A stretch of 64,000 bases of DNA from Streptomyces eurythermus (GTDB lineage Bacteria; Actinomycetota; Actinomycetes; Streptomycetales; Streptomycetaceae). Position 1 is the first letter of the stretch. Each line of letters starts with the position of its first letter. The DNA lies in the NCBI RefSeq assembly GCF_014649115.1, contig NZ_BMSK01000007.1, positions 1-64,000 on the forward strand. Reading direction: 5' to 3'. Below, in pieces: positions 33,760 through 42,730 of this stretch. The notes under the pieces were generated by a model that saw only the letters and a list, made by a program, of their open reading frames with translations, was not told the DNA's origin and made no database searches. The position numbers were made by a program, and so were the translations under genes.

Positions 33760-33803
33760 AGGGGGGAACAGCCCCTCGCGTGGGTCGGGGCTAGCCTCCT
33801 GAC

Positions 33804-34253
33804 ATGGAAACAGTCCTGGTGAGTGCGTGTCTGCGCGGGGTGCCGTGTCGATTCGACGGTCGGCACAAGGCGTCCCCGGAGGTCGAGGCCCTGGTCGCCG
33901 GCCGTGACCCGGTCTCCTTCTGCCCGGAGACCGCGGGTGGCCTCACGACCCCGAGGCGCCCCGCCGAGCTGGTCGGCGGCGACGGGCACGCCGTGCTCGA
34001 CGGCGTGGCACGCGTGGTCGACGACATGGGCCGTGACGTGACGGCGGAGTTCGTCGCCGGAGCCCGCCTCGCGCTCGCGGCGGCCCGGCGCGGCGGCTGC
34101 CGGGAGGCCCTGCTGATGCCGCGCAGCCCCTCGTGCGGCCGCGGCACGGTCCACGACGGCTCGTTCACCGGACGGCTGACGGCAGGCGACGGAGTCACCG
34201 CGGCCCTGCTCGAGCGGAACGGCATCACGGTCCGGCCCGCGCCCGGAGCGTGA
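33804..34253 (+). CDS. DUF523 (YbbK/TudS-like) protein
   Basis: 149 residues with SACLRGVPCRFDG at the start, FCPETAGGL (C40) and MPRSPSCGRGT. The conserved cysteines match those that hold a [4Fe-4S] cluster in thiouracil desulfurase TudS. The N-terminal DUF523 domain stands alone, without the DUF1722 partner. A TAGCCT -10 at 33792-33797 lies 7 nt before the ATG, indicating a leaderless mRNA. A role in desulfidating thionucleobases is possible by family, not shown. Confidence 0.85.
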   Translation: METVLVSACLRGVPCRFDGRHKASPEVEALVAGRDPVSFCPETAGGLTTPRRPAELVGGDGHAVLDGVARVVDDMGRDVTAEFVAGARLALAAARRGGCREALLMPRSPSCGRGTVHDGSFTGRLTAGDGVTAALLERNGITVRPAPGA

Positions 34254-34399
34254 ACGACCGGGCGTTCAACGGCTTGTCACGGCTTGCCCCAGTGGCTCGG
34301 CTCGTCCGGCGGCTCCGGGAGGAGGGCCGGGTCCGGTGGCGATGACCCCCCACCCGCCCCGGACGGCCACGGCCAAGCGGGCGGAGCCGGGCGACGGCC

Positions 34400-35359
34400 C
34401 TACTTGGATTCGACCCGTCCGAACGGGTTGGGGCCGGCCGTCAGCGCTTCGCGGGCCGTCTGCCAGGCGGAGTCCCCGGGGTAGAGCTCGCCGCGCAGGT
34501 AGGCCCAGGCGAGCGTGGCGACGGCGGCGACCCGCTCGGGGTTCTCGTCCGTGGTTTCGGCGACGTCGTATCCGGAGATCCCTCCGAGCCCGTGTTCCGC
34601 GTCGAACAGGGTGAGCAGGGACTTGGGGCCGGGGGAGAGGACGTAGGGGTCGGTGTGCCAGTCCGGGCCGCTGACCGTCAGGAAGGCGGAGGCGTCCTTG
34701 TCTCCGGCGACCACGAGCGCGGGCGTCGTCATCGTGGAGAAGTCGGTGGTCAGGAAGAAGGAGTAGTTCTCGGCGGCGAACTCGGTGAGGGCGTCGCCGC
34801 CCCGGCCGGGCGCGGCGAGCAGGACACCCGCCTTGATCCGGGAATCGGCCAGGTTCACCGTGGTTCCGTCGTGGGGATCGGTGAGCCGGGCGCCGAGCAG
34901 CAGGCTCGCGGTGTGCCCGCCCATGGAGTGCCCTGCGACGGCGACCCGGCTGCGGTCCAGGCGGCCGGCGAGCTGCGGGACGGCGTCCTCGATCAGGTGG
35001 AGCTGGTCGAGGACGCGCGTCATGTCCTCGGCCCGGGTGCGCCAGTGGGGGACGGCGCCGGGGGCGTCGGGTTCCAGGTTCAGCGTCCTGGAGTCCAGGT
35101 GGGTGGGCTGGATGACGACGAAGCCACGTGCGGCCCAGAAGTTCGCGAGCGGGGCGTAGCCGTTCAGCGAGGAGAGGTTGTTGGAGAAGCCGAGACCGTG
35201 CGAGAGGAGGATGACCGGCAGCTCGCTCCCGGTCACCGGCGCGGAGACACGTACCTGGAGGTCCATGGCGCGGCCGGGGGCCGGCAGCACCACCGGGCTG
35301 ACCGAGAGGACAGGGGTGGGCGAGTGGAGGGTGTCGGTCGTATAAGCAGGTGCACTCAT
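34400..35359 (-). CDS. Alpha/beta hydrolase (PAF-acetylhydrolase/dienelactone-hydrolase-like)
   Basis: 319 residues. The oxyanion region is PVILLSHGLGFSNNLSSLNG, the nucleophile elbow is AVAGHSMGGHTASLLLG, the acid is likely in VVAGDKDAS, and the His is in FDAEHGLGGISGYD. There is no signal peptide. The ATG at 35359 is chosen because GAAGGG lies about 10 nt upstream; an ATG 3 codons earlier is too close to it. It is divergent from a TetR gene across a long inverted repeat, the classic layout of a repressor and its target. Confidence 0.83.
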   Translation of the reverse strand: MSAPAYTTDTLHSPTPVLSVSPVVLPAPGRAMDLQVRVSAPVTGSELPVILLSHGLGFSNNLSSLNGYAPLANFWAARGFVVIQPTHLDSRTLNLEPDAPGAVPHWRTRAEDMTRVLDQLHLIEDAVPQLAGRLDRSRVAVAGHSMGGHTASLLLGARLTDPHDGTTVNLADSRIKAGVLLAAPGRGGDALTEFAAENYSFFLTTDFSTMTTPALVVAGDKDASAFLTVSGPDWHTDPYVLSPGPKSLLTLFDAEHGLGGISGYDVAETTDENPERVAAVATLAWAYLRGELYPGDSAWQTAREALTAGPNPFGRVESK

Positions 35360-35440
35360 GAGGAGCATGCCCTTCGATGGCCCCGCCGCCGTCCGAGTCC
35401 GGCGGCGGGGATGGCGGAGCGCCCGCAGTCAGCTAACCTG

Positions 35441-35486
35441 AAAGCGGATCGTTGTTCCGATTAAAATATGGAACGCTGATCCGTTT
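35441..35486. promoter_or_regulatory. Long inverted repeat between the hydrolase and TetR genes
   Basis: GCGGATCGTTGTTCC (35444-35458) is mirrored by GGAACGCTGATCCG (35470-35483) around an AT-rich centre that stands out in this GC-rich region. It sits in the divergent promoter region, so TetR binding here would control both genes. The arms match except for two or three bases. Confidence 0.65.
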
Positions 35487-35514
35487 CGTCAATGGCCGCC
35501 GGAAGGAGAACGTG

Positions 35515-36111
35515 GTGCCCGCAGCAGGCCCGGCCGGAGGAGGGTCCGCCCACAGCAAGCGAGCAGACGCGCTGCGCAACCAGCAGGCGCTGCTCGACGC
35601 CGCCGCTGAGGTGTTCGTGGTCTCGGGGATCGACGCGCCGATCCGTCAGATCGCCGCCCGGGCGGGTGTCGGGCTGGGGACGCTCTACCGCCACTTCCCC
35701 ACCCGGGCGGACCTCGTCACCGCCGTCTATCACCACCAGATCGAGGCCTGCGCCGAGGCCGGCCCGAAGCTGCTGGCCGATGCCGCCTCCCCGTTCGACG
35801 CGCTGCGCCAGTGGGTCGGCCTCTTCACCGACTTCCTGGTCACCAAGCACGGACTCGCCGACGCCCTCCAGTCCGACAGCGACCGTTTCGCCACGCTGCA
35901 CACGCACTTCCTGGACCGGCTGTTGCCCGTCTGCGCCCAACTGCTCGACGCCGCCGTCGCCGCGGGCGACATCAGGCCCGGCATACAGCCCTACGAACTC
36001 ATGCGCGGCATCGGCAACCTCTGCATCGGCCACGACAGCGACCCCACCCGCTACGACCCCCGAAGGCTGATCGAACTGCTCCTTCACGGGTTGCGGCCGG
36101 CGGGCAACTGA
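35515..36111 (+). CDS. TetR-family transcriptional repressor
   Basis: 198 residues. The N-terminal helix-turn-helix is APIRQIAARAGVGLGTLYRHF (about residues 35-60), followed by PTRADLVTAVYHH. The C-terminal ligand domain contains ALRQWVGLFTDFL and PYELMRGIGNLCIGHD. The second of two consecutive GTG codons (35515) is best placed, with GGAAGGAG ending 6 nt before it. It is divergent from the hydrolase gene and should bind the inverted repeat at 35441-35486. The inducer is unknown. Confidence 0.87.
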   Translation: MPAAGPAGGGSAHSKRADALRNQQALLDAAAEVFVVSGIDAPIRQIAARAGVGLGTLYRHFPTRADLVTAVYHHQIEACAEAGPKLLADAASPFDALRQWVGLFTDFLVTKHGLADALQSDSDRFATLHTHFLDRLLPVCAQLLDAAVAAGDIRPGIQPYELMRGIGNLCIGHDSDPTRYDPRRLIELLLHGLRPAGN

Positions 36112-36166
36112 CCGTCCTGTCACGGGAACCCGGCCCGTACGCGGGCACCGGCGTCACTCCGCCGGA

Positions 36167-36218
36167 CCCGGTCCGACCGGACCGGGCTCCTGTTCCCCCG
36201 CGCCGGACACGGTCCGGC
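36167..36218. terminator. Pair of hairpins between convergent genes
   Basis: CCCGGTCC-GACC-GGACCGGG (36167-36186) and GCCGGAC-ACG-GTCCGGC (36202-36218) are two perfect stem-loops between the TetR stop (36111) and the stop of the minus-strand zinc-ribbon gene (36225). Each gene probably uses one. Confidence 0.65.
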
Positions 36219-36224
36219 GTCCGG

Positions 36225-36416
36225 TCAGTCCAGTGCACGCACCACCAGACGCGCCACGCCCGCGATGCCTCGCCCGACCCACCCCAGCACCCCCGTGTTC
36301 ACCGCGAGGTCGGCGACGTCCGCGGTCGTGTCCGCCCGGTCCCACCCGGAGTCGCACCGGGAACACGACCGAGGCCGACGCCGCTTCCGCTCCCCGCACC
36401 TCTTGCACACCGCCAT
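36225..36416 (-). CDS. Small zinc-ribbon protein
   Basis: 63 residues beginning MAVCKRCGERKRRRPRSCSRC, two CxxC knuckles expected to bind one zinc. A hydrophobic, Gly-rich helix of about 20 residues (NTGVLGWVGRGIAGVARLVV) ends the protein and could be a membrane segment. The start at 36416 has GGGAGGGGAG about 9 nt upstream, so translation is well supported. Function unknown. Confidence 0.7.
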   Translation of the reverse strand: MAVCKRCGERKRRRPRSCSRCDSGWDRADTTADVADLAVNTGVLGWVGRGIAGVARLVVRALD

Positions 36417-36660
36417 CGCCTCGTTCTCCCCTCCCAGGACACCGGCGGCAGGGCGCCGCAAGCGTCGAACACCCATCCGGTCGTGGCCCCAAAGGTAACC
36501 GGACCGGGCGGCGAGCACGCTGAACGAATCATGAACGCGCCGGGCTCTCCATTACGCCGAACGGGTGGATGTCGGGGCGGCGGACGGCGTGTCGGCCACG
36601 GTTGTGGCACCTTCGCTGCGAAGGGCGTCCTCGATCGGCGTCCTTGAAGGGCGGGCACAC

Positions 36661-37908
36661 ATGGCCAAGGTCGTACGGGTTCTCGCGGTCCTCCTTCCGC
36701 TGCTGCCGGCGGCCCTCATGACACCGGCCGCCGCCCAGCCGGCCCCGCCGTCCTGGACCGGCAGCTGGGAGACGGCACCCTCCGGCACCGCCGCCGCGCT
36801 GCCCGGCGCCGCCTTCCGCAACGTCGTCCACCTCAGCGTCGGCGGCACGGCCGTCCGGGTCCGGCTCAGCAACCGGCTCGGTACCCGGCCGCTCCGCCTC
36901 GACGCCGTCACCGTCGCGCTGCGGCGCGCGGCCGGCCCCGCCGCCCTGCCCGGCACCCTGCGCACCGCCACCTTCCACGGCGCCCCCGAGGTGACCGTCC
37001 CGCCGGGCGCGGACACCGTCAGCGACGCGGTGCCGCTGCCCGTGCCGTCCGCGGCCGACCTGCTCGTCACCGTGTACACCCCGGAGGACTCCGGACCCGC
37101 CACCTACCACCGCACCGCCCTCCAGACCAGCTACCTGGCCCCGGCGGGCGCCGGCCGGGCCGCCGACGAGGACGGCACCGCGTACACGCTGACCACCAGC
37201 CGCTGGTACTACGTCACCGGTGTCGACGTCCGCGGGCCCGCCGCCGGCAGCGTCGTCGCGTTCGGGGACTCGCTCACCGACGGCAACGGCTCCACCCCCG
37301 ACACCAACCGCCGCTGGCCCGACCGGCTCGCCCAGCGGCTGCGCGGACACCGGCTCGGTGTCCTGAACGCCGGTGTCGCCGGCAACCGCCTGCTGCGCGA
37401 CGGCACCGGACCGAGCGCCCTCGCCCGCCTGGACGCCGACGCCCTGGACCGGGCCGGGGTGCGGGCCCTGGTCGTCTTCGAGGGCATCAACGACATCAAG
37501 GGCACCCCGCAGGCGTACGACCCCGCCGCCTACGCCGACGCCTACCGCGTCCTGGTGGCCCGCGCCCACGCCCGCGGCATCCCGGTCGTCGGCGTCACCC
37601 TCACCCCGTACGGCGGCTACCCCGCCTGGACCCCGGCCGGCGAGGAGGTACGGCTGCGGGTGAACGCCTTCATCCGCACCGGCGGTGCCTTCGACGCCGT
37701 GGCCGACGCGGACGCCGCCGTCCGCGACCCGGCCGACCCCACGCGCATCCGGCCCGCCTACGACCCCGGCGACCACCTGCACTTCAACGACGCCGGCATG
37801 GCCGCCGTGGCCGACACCGTCCGCCACGCCTTGACCCGGCCTCGTCACTCCGTCGCCGTTTCCCCGCACTTCTCCGAGGCCCTCACCACGCCGAACACCA
37901 CCGGGTAA
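36661..37908 (+). CDS. Secreted GDSL/SGNH-family lipase or esterase
   Basis: 415 residues with a signal peptide (VLAVLLPLLPAALMTPAAA). The N-terminal beta domain WTGSWETAPSGTAAALPG is typical of this large Streptomyces secreted esterase family. The SGNH core has SVVAFGDSLTDGNG (Ser), AGVAGNRLL (Gly), VVFEGINDIKG (Asn) and DPGDHLHFNDAG (Asp/His). It hydrolyses ester bonds of unknown extracellular substrates. The ATG at 36661 follows GAAGGG. Its last 64 bp overlap the convergent lipoprotein gene. Confidence 0.87.
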   Translation: MAKVVRVLAVLLPLLPAALMTPAAAQPAPPSWTGSWETAPSGTAAALPGAAFRNVVHLSVGGTAVRVRLSNRLGTRPLRLDAVTVALRRAAGPAALPGTLRTATFHGAPEVTVPPGADTVSDAVPLPVPSAADLLVTVYTPEDSGPATYHRTALQTSYLAPAGAGRAADEDGTAYTLTTSRWYYVTGVDVRGPAAGSVVAFGDSLTDGNGSTPDTNRRWPDRLAQRLRGHRLGVLNAGVAGNRLLRDGTGPSALARLDADALDRAGVRALVVFEGINDIKGTPQAYDPAAYADAYRVLVARAHARGIPVVGVTLTPYGGYPAWTPAGEEVRLRVNAFIRTGGAFDAVADADAAVRDPADPTRIRPAYDPGDHLHFNDAGMAAVADTVRHALTRPRHSVAVSPHFSEALTTPNTTG

Positions 37909-38237
37909 CCGGTGATCTGCTGGTTCGGCCCCGGCCGGGAGGTGCAGATCCGCCACGCCGCGAGGTCGTCCACCCGGCGGCCCCGCCCGCTCGCGTCCTC
38001 GAAGGTCATCTCCAGTGTGGAGCCCATCTGTTCGTACGCCCGCCCGGCGTTGCCGCCGATGACGTCGGGCATGGTGGCGGTGACCGGCCGGGCGCTCGCC
38101 GGGCGATGCGTCCCGGCGCTCGCCGGACCGGTCGAGGTGCTCGCCGGGCCGTCCGGCACCGAGGACGCGCCGCAGGCGGTGACCGAGGCCAGGAGCAGGG
38201 TGGCGAGGGCGGGTCTCAAGTACGCGGTGACGGTCAT
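37845..38237 (-). CDS. Small lipoprotein with a PASTA-like domain
   Basis: 130 residues. The signal peptide ends in a lipobox-like SVTACGA. A Ser/Thr/Ala linker leads to MPDVIGGNAGRAYEQMGSTL and later PGPNQQITG, the layout of a single PASTA repeat (MPDVxGxxxxxA...). PASTA modules in other proteins bind peptidoglycan or muropeptides. The ATG at 38237 follows GGGGAG. The C-terminal 64 bp overlap the convergent esterase gene on the other strand. Confidence 0.7.
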   Translation of the reverse strand: MTVTAYLRPALATLLLASVTACGASSVPDGPASTSTGPASAGTHRPASARPVTATMPDVIGGNAGRAYEQMGSTLEMTFEDASGRGRRVDDLAAWRICTSRPGPNQQITGYPVVFGVVRASEKCGETATE

Positions 38238-38350
38238 GTTCTCCCCAGCGTGACGACGGTCGGCACAGTATTCACGACGCACGACGGGACGCACGATCCA
38301 CGGGGGGACGCCGGCAGGCACCGCCGGTCACGACCGGGGGCGGTCCCGCG

Positions 38351-39340
38351 TCAGTGGCGTTCCCCACGGGACACCCAGCCCCGTTCCCGGGCGTGCCAGC
38401 CCAGTTGCATCCGGGTGCTCACCCCCGCCAGCTCCATCAGCCGCCGCACCCGGCGCTGTACGGTCCGCAGCCCCACGTCGAGCTGTTTGGCCACGCTCGC
38501 GTCGGTCAGCCCCGCCAGCAGCAGCGAGAGCACCTCCAGATCGGTGGCGTCGGGCCCGCCCGGCGGCTCCTCGGTCACCCCCTCGGCGCCCAGCCGCAGC
38601 GGCAGCGCGTCCCGCCACACCGACTCGAACAGCCCGGCGAGCAGCTCCAGCAGCCCGCTGGCGTGCACCACCAGCGCGGCCGGTTCGGCGGACTTCGAGG
38701 TCAGCGGCACCAGCGCGAGCGAACGGTCGGCCACCACCAGCTTCGTCGGCACCCGGTCCACCACCCGGACCCGCTCGTCCCGGCCGAGCGCCGCCCGCAG
38801 CTCGGTCAGCCCGTGCGGCCGGTCCAGCACCGCGCGCTCCACCACCACCCGGTAGCGCACCCCGCGCCCGGCCGCCTGCTCCTCCGCCTCGTTCTCCATC
38901 CCGGACACCACCATCGGGTCGCCGGTCACCAGCGCGCACACCTCCTCCGTCGCCCCGAGTTGGAGCTGGAGGAAGCGCTGGGTGACCGCCGAGGCCCCGG
39001 TCACCACCTCCACCAGGTCGTGCACCGCCGGTTCCGCCGCCGTCGCCCGGTACTCCTCCGCGAGCAGCGCCGCCGTCAGCTCCGCCTGCTCCAGCTCGTG
39101 CCGCCGCTGGGTGAGCAGGGCGGCCAGGGCCACCCCGGGCGGCGCCGCGACCCAGCGGCCCGGCCGGGCCGGGGACTGGGCCGCCAGGCCGTGCCGTTCC
39201 AGCCGGCGCAGCGCCCGCTCGGCGTCCTGCTCGGCCAGCGTCAGACGCCGCGCCAGACCGGCCACGTCGGCCGCGCCCACGGACACCAGCGCCCGGTAGG
39301 CAGCCTCGTGCGTCTCGTCCAGGCCTATCGCTGCCAGCAT
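38351..39340 (-). CDS. TrmB-like / LuxR-type HTH transcriptional regulator
   Basis: 329 residues. The N-terminus (IGLDETHEAAYRALVSVGAADVAGLARRL...) is a TrmB-type winged helix. The middle domain resembles TrmB ligand domains. The C-terminal helix-turn-helix is LLAGLTDASVAKQLDVGLRTVQRRVRRLMELAGVSTRMQL, as in LuxR/NarL proteins. Two DNA-binding domains in one chain are found in many Streptomyces regulators of unknown target. The ATG at 39340 follows GGGAGGA. No target operon is adjacent; it is divergent from the PP2C-like gene. Confidence 0.82.
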   Translation of the reverse strand: MLAAIGLDETHEAAYRALVSVGAADVAGLARRLTLAEQDAERALRRLERHGLAAQSPARPGRWVAAPPGVALAALLTQRRHELEQAELTAALLAEEYRATAAEPAVHDLVEVVTGASAVTQRFLQLQLGATEEVCALVTGDPMVVSGMENEAEEQAAGRGVRYRVVVERAVLDRPHGLTELRAALGRDERVRVVDRVPTKLVVADRSLALVPLTSKSAEPAALVVHASGLLELLAGLFESVWRDALPLRLGAEGVTEEPPGGPDATDLEVLSLLLAGLTDASVAKQLDVGLRTVQRRVRRLMELAGVSTRMQLGWHARERGWVSRGERH

Positions 39341-39764
39341 CGCCCCGCGTTCCTCCCTGTGCGTCCACCCGGCGCAAACGAAAGCGGCGTGGCGGAAAAC
39401 GGCCACGGCGCAAACCCGCCGCCGGACATCATCGTCGCGGTGACGGCGCGTCTGCCAAGGTGACAGCAGCCGCGGAACGCACGGCGGTTCACCTGGTTCA
39501 CGGGCGCGATACCGGGGAACCCGGCTGCCGCGGTGGCCCGGCCCCGGACGTGTGCGAGCGCGTGGTAGGGGATCCGGGGCCGGGCCATCCCGGACGCCAC
39601 CGGGCGGTCCTCCCGTGGGGGGTGGGACCGCCCGGTGGCCAACAGCCTTGACTCGTAAGGCGGTTCGATACCTCATCCGACGAGCCGGGCGAAGCGGGGG
39701 GCGGGTGTGCCGGAATTTCCCGGTGCCCGGTTTTTCCGCGGCCCTTGTGGTGACAATCAGGGGC
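39341..39764. other. Divergent intergenic region with an orphan terminator-like hairpin
   Basis: 424 bp between divergent genes with no convincing protein gene. It contains a 15-bp perfect hairpin (39596-39639) that terminates no annotated gene. A short element at about 39645-39680 vaguely resembles part of a tRNA. It could encode a small RNA. Confidence 0.4.
39596..39639. terminator. Perfect 15-bp hairpin with no upstream gene
   Basis: GCCACCGGGCGGTCC (39596-39610) pairs perfectly with GGACCGCCCGGTGGC (39625-39639) across a 14-nt loop. Both flanking genes start on either side and read away from it. It could end a small RNA or protect against read-through. Confidence 0.6.
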
Positions 39765-40919
39765 ATGAGCCAGCAGGGTGCGCGTCCCGCTCGTCAAGAC
39801 GACGACTGGTGGGGGGAGTTGTACGACGGCACCACACCGGACACGGGCCCCGTGCAGGCGCCCGACTCCCTGGACGACCGGTTCGCCTCGGCACGGAACG
39901 CGGTGACGGAACGGCCAAGGCCGCCGGAGCCGTCGCCGTCCCCGCCCCCGGAACCGGAGCGGACCGGACCGCCGCCCCCGGACCACCCCGTCGCCCCCGC
40001 GGACCTCCCGGACTACGTCGGCTCCGGCCCGCCCACCTACGACCCCGAGCCCACCGCGCTCCCGCGCGCCGACCCGGACGCGCTGGACGGCCTGGTCCCG
40101 GACACCGTGCTGGACGGCGCCCGGTACGGGGCGTGCACGCTGCGGGCCGTGTCGCAGCGCGGGGACTCGGCGCGCTACCGGGGCGAGCCCCGCCGGGACG
40201 CGCTGCTCACCGCGCGCTTCGGGGCCGGGGACCAGGCGCTGGTCCTGGTCGCGATGGCGACCGGCGCCCGGGCCGTGCCCGGCGCGCACCTGGCGGCGGC
40301 CGAGGCGTGCCGGGGGATCGCGCGGGCGGTGGGCCGCAGCCACCAGCGGCTCGCCCAGGACATCCGGGCGGCCCGGCGCGGCGACCTGAGGTCCGGTCTG
40401 CACCGGCTCGCCGACCGCGCCCTGGGCGGGCTCCGGGCGGGCGCCGCCACCGACGCGCCCGCGGCCGGCCTCAGGTGTCTGCTGCTGCCCGCCGACCCGG
40501 ACTGCCGTATCAGGGTCTTCTTCGGGGTCGGCGACGGCGGGCTGTTCCGGCTGCGGGACGGCGCCTGGCAGGACATCGAGCCGCGTCTGACGGCCGACAC
40601 CACCGCCCCCGGCGCCCCGCCCGGCGACGACCGGACGGCCCCGGACCCCGGCTCCCCCCGGCCGGGTCCGCCCGACCCCCGGCCGCCCCGCGAGCCGTTC
40701 CGGTTCCGTGCCTCGGTAGCCCGCCCGGGTGATGTGCTGGTGCTGTGCACGGCGGGCCTGGCCGACCCGCTGCGCGAGGCGGAGGCCCTGCGCGCCCGCC
40801 TGGCCCGCCGCTGGTCCGGCGGCACCCCGCCCGGCCTCGCCGCCTTCCTCGCCGACGCCCGGGTACGGGTGAAGGGATACGCCGACGACCGTACGGCGGC
40901 GGCCGTGTGGGAGGCGTAA
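39765..40919 (+). CDS. PP2C-like phosphatase domain protein, metal site altered
   Basis: 384 residues. A Pro-rich N-terminal region (to about 105) precedes a PP2C-type domain: ARYGACTLRAVSQRGDSARY, QALVLVAMATGARAVPGAHL, VFFGVGDGGLFRLRDG and GDVLVLCTAGLADPLREAE. In active PP2C enzymes the second block reads ADGMGG with a metal-binding Asp; here it is AMATGA, so phosphatase activity is doubtful. The start at 39765 lies 7 nt after a GACAAT -10-like box, suggesting a leaderless mRNA. It may work as a signalling pseudo-phosphatase. Confidence 0.75.
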   Translation: MSQQGARPARQDDDWWGELYDGTTPDTGPVQAPDSLDDRFASARNAVTERPRPPEPSPSPPPEPERTGPPPPDHPVAPADLPDYVGSGPPTYDPEPTALPRADPDALDGLVPDTVLDGARYGACTLRAVSQRGDSARYRGEPRRDALLTARFGAGDQALVLVAMATGARAVPGAHLAAAEACRGIARAVGRSHQRLAQDIRAARRGDLRSGLHRLADRALGGLRAGAATDAPAAGLRCLLLPADPDCRIRVFFGVGDGGLFRLRDGAWQDIEPRLTADTTAPGAPPGDDRTAPDPGSPRPGPPDPRPPREPFRFRASVARPGDVLVLCTAGLADPLREAEALRARLARRWSGGTPPGLAAFLADARVRVKGYADDRTAAAVWEA

Positions 40920-40987
40920 CCCCGGCCCCTGTGGATTGATGGAAACGGCAGGGCCGTATTCCGGGAGCGAAGGGGCACAAGCGAGCC

Positions 40988-42730
40988 ATGGCCAAACAGA
41001 ACGTCGCCGAGCAGTTCGTCGACATCCTCGTCCGCGCGGGCGTGCGCCGCCTCTACGGTGTCGTCGGCGACAGCCTCAACCCGGTCGTGGACGCCGTCCG
41101 CCGCAACGCCGCCATCGACTGGATCCACGTACGCCACGAGGAGACCGCCGCCTTCGCCGCCGGCGCCGAGGCCCAGATCACCGGCAAGCTCGCCGCCTGC
41201 GCCGGCTCCTGCGGCCCCGGCAACCTGCATCTGATCAACGGCCTGTACGACGCCCACCGCTCCATGGCCCCGGTGCTCGCGCTCGCCTCCCACATCCCCT
41301 CCAGCGAGATCGGCCTCGGCTACTTCCAGGAGACCCACCCGGACCGGCTGTTCCAGGAGTGCAGCCACTACAGCGAGCTGATCTCCAGCCCGAAGCAGAT
41401 GCCCCGGCTGCTGCAGACCGCCATCCAGCACGCGGTGGGGCAGCAGGGGGTGAGCGTGGTGTCGCTGCCCGGGGACATCGCCGCCGAGCCCGCCCCGGAG
41501 AAGGCGGCGCAGAGCGCGCTCGTCACCTCCCGGCCCACCGTGCGGCCCGGGGACGCCGAGATCGACCGGCTGGCGGAGATGATCGACGCGGCCGGCAAGG
41601 TCACCCTGTTCTGCGGCAGCGGCACGGCCGGCGCGCACGCCGAGGTCATGGAGTTCGCCGGCAAGATCAAGTCACCGGTGGGCCACGCGCTCAGGGGCAA
41701 GGAGTACATCCAGTACGACAACCCCTTCGACGTCGGGATGAGCGGACTGCTCGGCTACGGCGCCGCCTACGAGGCCACCCACGAGTGCGACCTGCTGATC
41801 CTGCTCGGCACCGACTTCCCGTACAACGCCTTCCTGCCCGACGACGTGCGCATCGCCCAGGTCGACGTGCGGCCCGAGGTGCTCGGCCGCCGCTCCCGGC
41901 TCGACCTCGCCGTCTGGGGCGACGTACGCGAGACGCTGCGGTGCCTGATCCCGCGGGTGAAGGAGAAGACGGACCGGCGCTTCCTCGACCGGATGCTGAG
42001 GAAACACGCCGACGCGCTGGAGGGTGTGGTCAAGGCCTACACCCGCAAGGTCGACAAGCACATCCCGATCCACCCCGAGTACGTGGCCGCCGTACTGGAC
42101 GAAGTCGCCGACGACGACGCGGTGTTCACCGTCGACACCGGGATGTGCAACGTCTGGGCCGCCCGCTACATCACGCCCAACGGCCGCCGCCGGATCATCG
42201 GCTCGTTCTCCCACGGGTCCATGGCGAACGCGCTGCCGATGGCGATCGGCGCCCAGTTCACCGACCGGCGCCGGCAGGTGGTGGCGATGTCCGGGGACGG
42301 CGGTTTCTCCATGCTGATGGGCGACTTCCTCACGCTCGTGCAGTACGACCTGCCGGTGAAGGTGGTGCTGTTCAACAACTCCTCGCTCGGCATGGTCGAG
42401 TTGGAGATGCTCGTCGCGGGCCTGCCCTCGTACGGCACCGCCAACACCAACCCGGACTTCGCCGCCGTGGCCCGGGCCTGCGGTGCCCACGGCGTGCGGG
42501 TGGAGAAGCCCAAGCAGCTCGCCGGGGCGCTCAAGGAGGCCTTCAAGCACAAGGGACCGGCCCTGGTGGACATCGTCACCGACCCCAACGCCCTGTCCAT
42601 CCCCCCGAAGATCAGCGCCGAGATGGTCACCGGATTCGCGCTGTCCGCCTCCAAGATCGTGCTGGACGGCGGGGTCGGCCGGATGCTCCAGATGGCCCGC
42701 TCCAACCTGCGGAACGTGCCACGCCCGTAA
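40988..42730 (+). CDS. poxB: Thiamine-diphosphate-dependent pyruvate oxidase/dehydrogenase (quinone)
   Basis: 580 residues, the usual PoxB length. Domains in order: PYR domain (GVRRLYGVVGDSLNPVVDAV, catalytic Glu in RHEETAAFAAGAEAQITGK), FAD-binding middle (HALRGKEYIQYDNPFDVGM) and PP domain with the ThDP/Mg motif GDGGFSMLMGDFLTLVQYD ending in NNSSLGM. It oxidises pyruvate to acetate and CO2, passing electrons to quinone or O2. Acetolactate-synthase-like alternatives are less likely because of the overall order and the N-terminus. A hairpin follows the stop at once. Confidence 0.88.
   Translation: MAKQNVAEQFVDILVRAGVRRLYGVVGDSLNPVVDAVRRNAAIDWIHVRHEETAAFAAGAEAQITGKLAACAGSCGPGNLHLINGLYDAHRSMAPVLALASHIPSSEIGLGYFQETHPDRLFQECSHYSELISSPKQMPRLLQTAIQHAVGQQGVSVVSLPGDIAAEPAPEKAAQSALVTSRPTVRPGDAEIDRLAEMIDAAGKVTLFCGSGTAGAHAEVMEFAGKIKSPVGHALRGKEYIQYDNPFDVGMSGLLGYGAAYEATHECDLLILLGTDFPYNAFLPDDVRIAQVDVRPEVLGRRSRLDLAVWGDVRETLRCLIPRVKEKTDRRFLDRMLRKHADALEGVVKAYTRKVDKHIPIHPEYVAAVLDEVADDDAVFTVDTGMCNVWAARYITPNGRRRIIGSFSHGSMANALPMAIGAQFTDRRRQVVAMSGDGGFSMLMGDFLTLVQYDLPVKVVLFNNSSLGMVELEMLVAGLPSYGTANTNPDFAAVARACGAHGVRVEKPKQLAGALKEAFKHKGPALVDIVTDPNALSIPPKISAEMVTGFALSASKIVLDGGVGRMLQMARSNLRNVPRP

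Noticed and set aside
39641..39690. tRNA-like element (GACTCGTAA followed by GGTTCGAT)
   Set aside because: It resembles a tRNA-Thr(CGT) anticodon loop and T-loop, but there is no acceptor stem, D-arm or proper T-stem, so I do not call a tRNA or att site.
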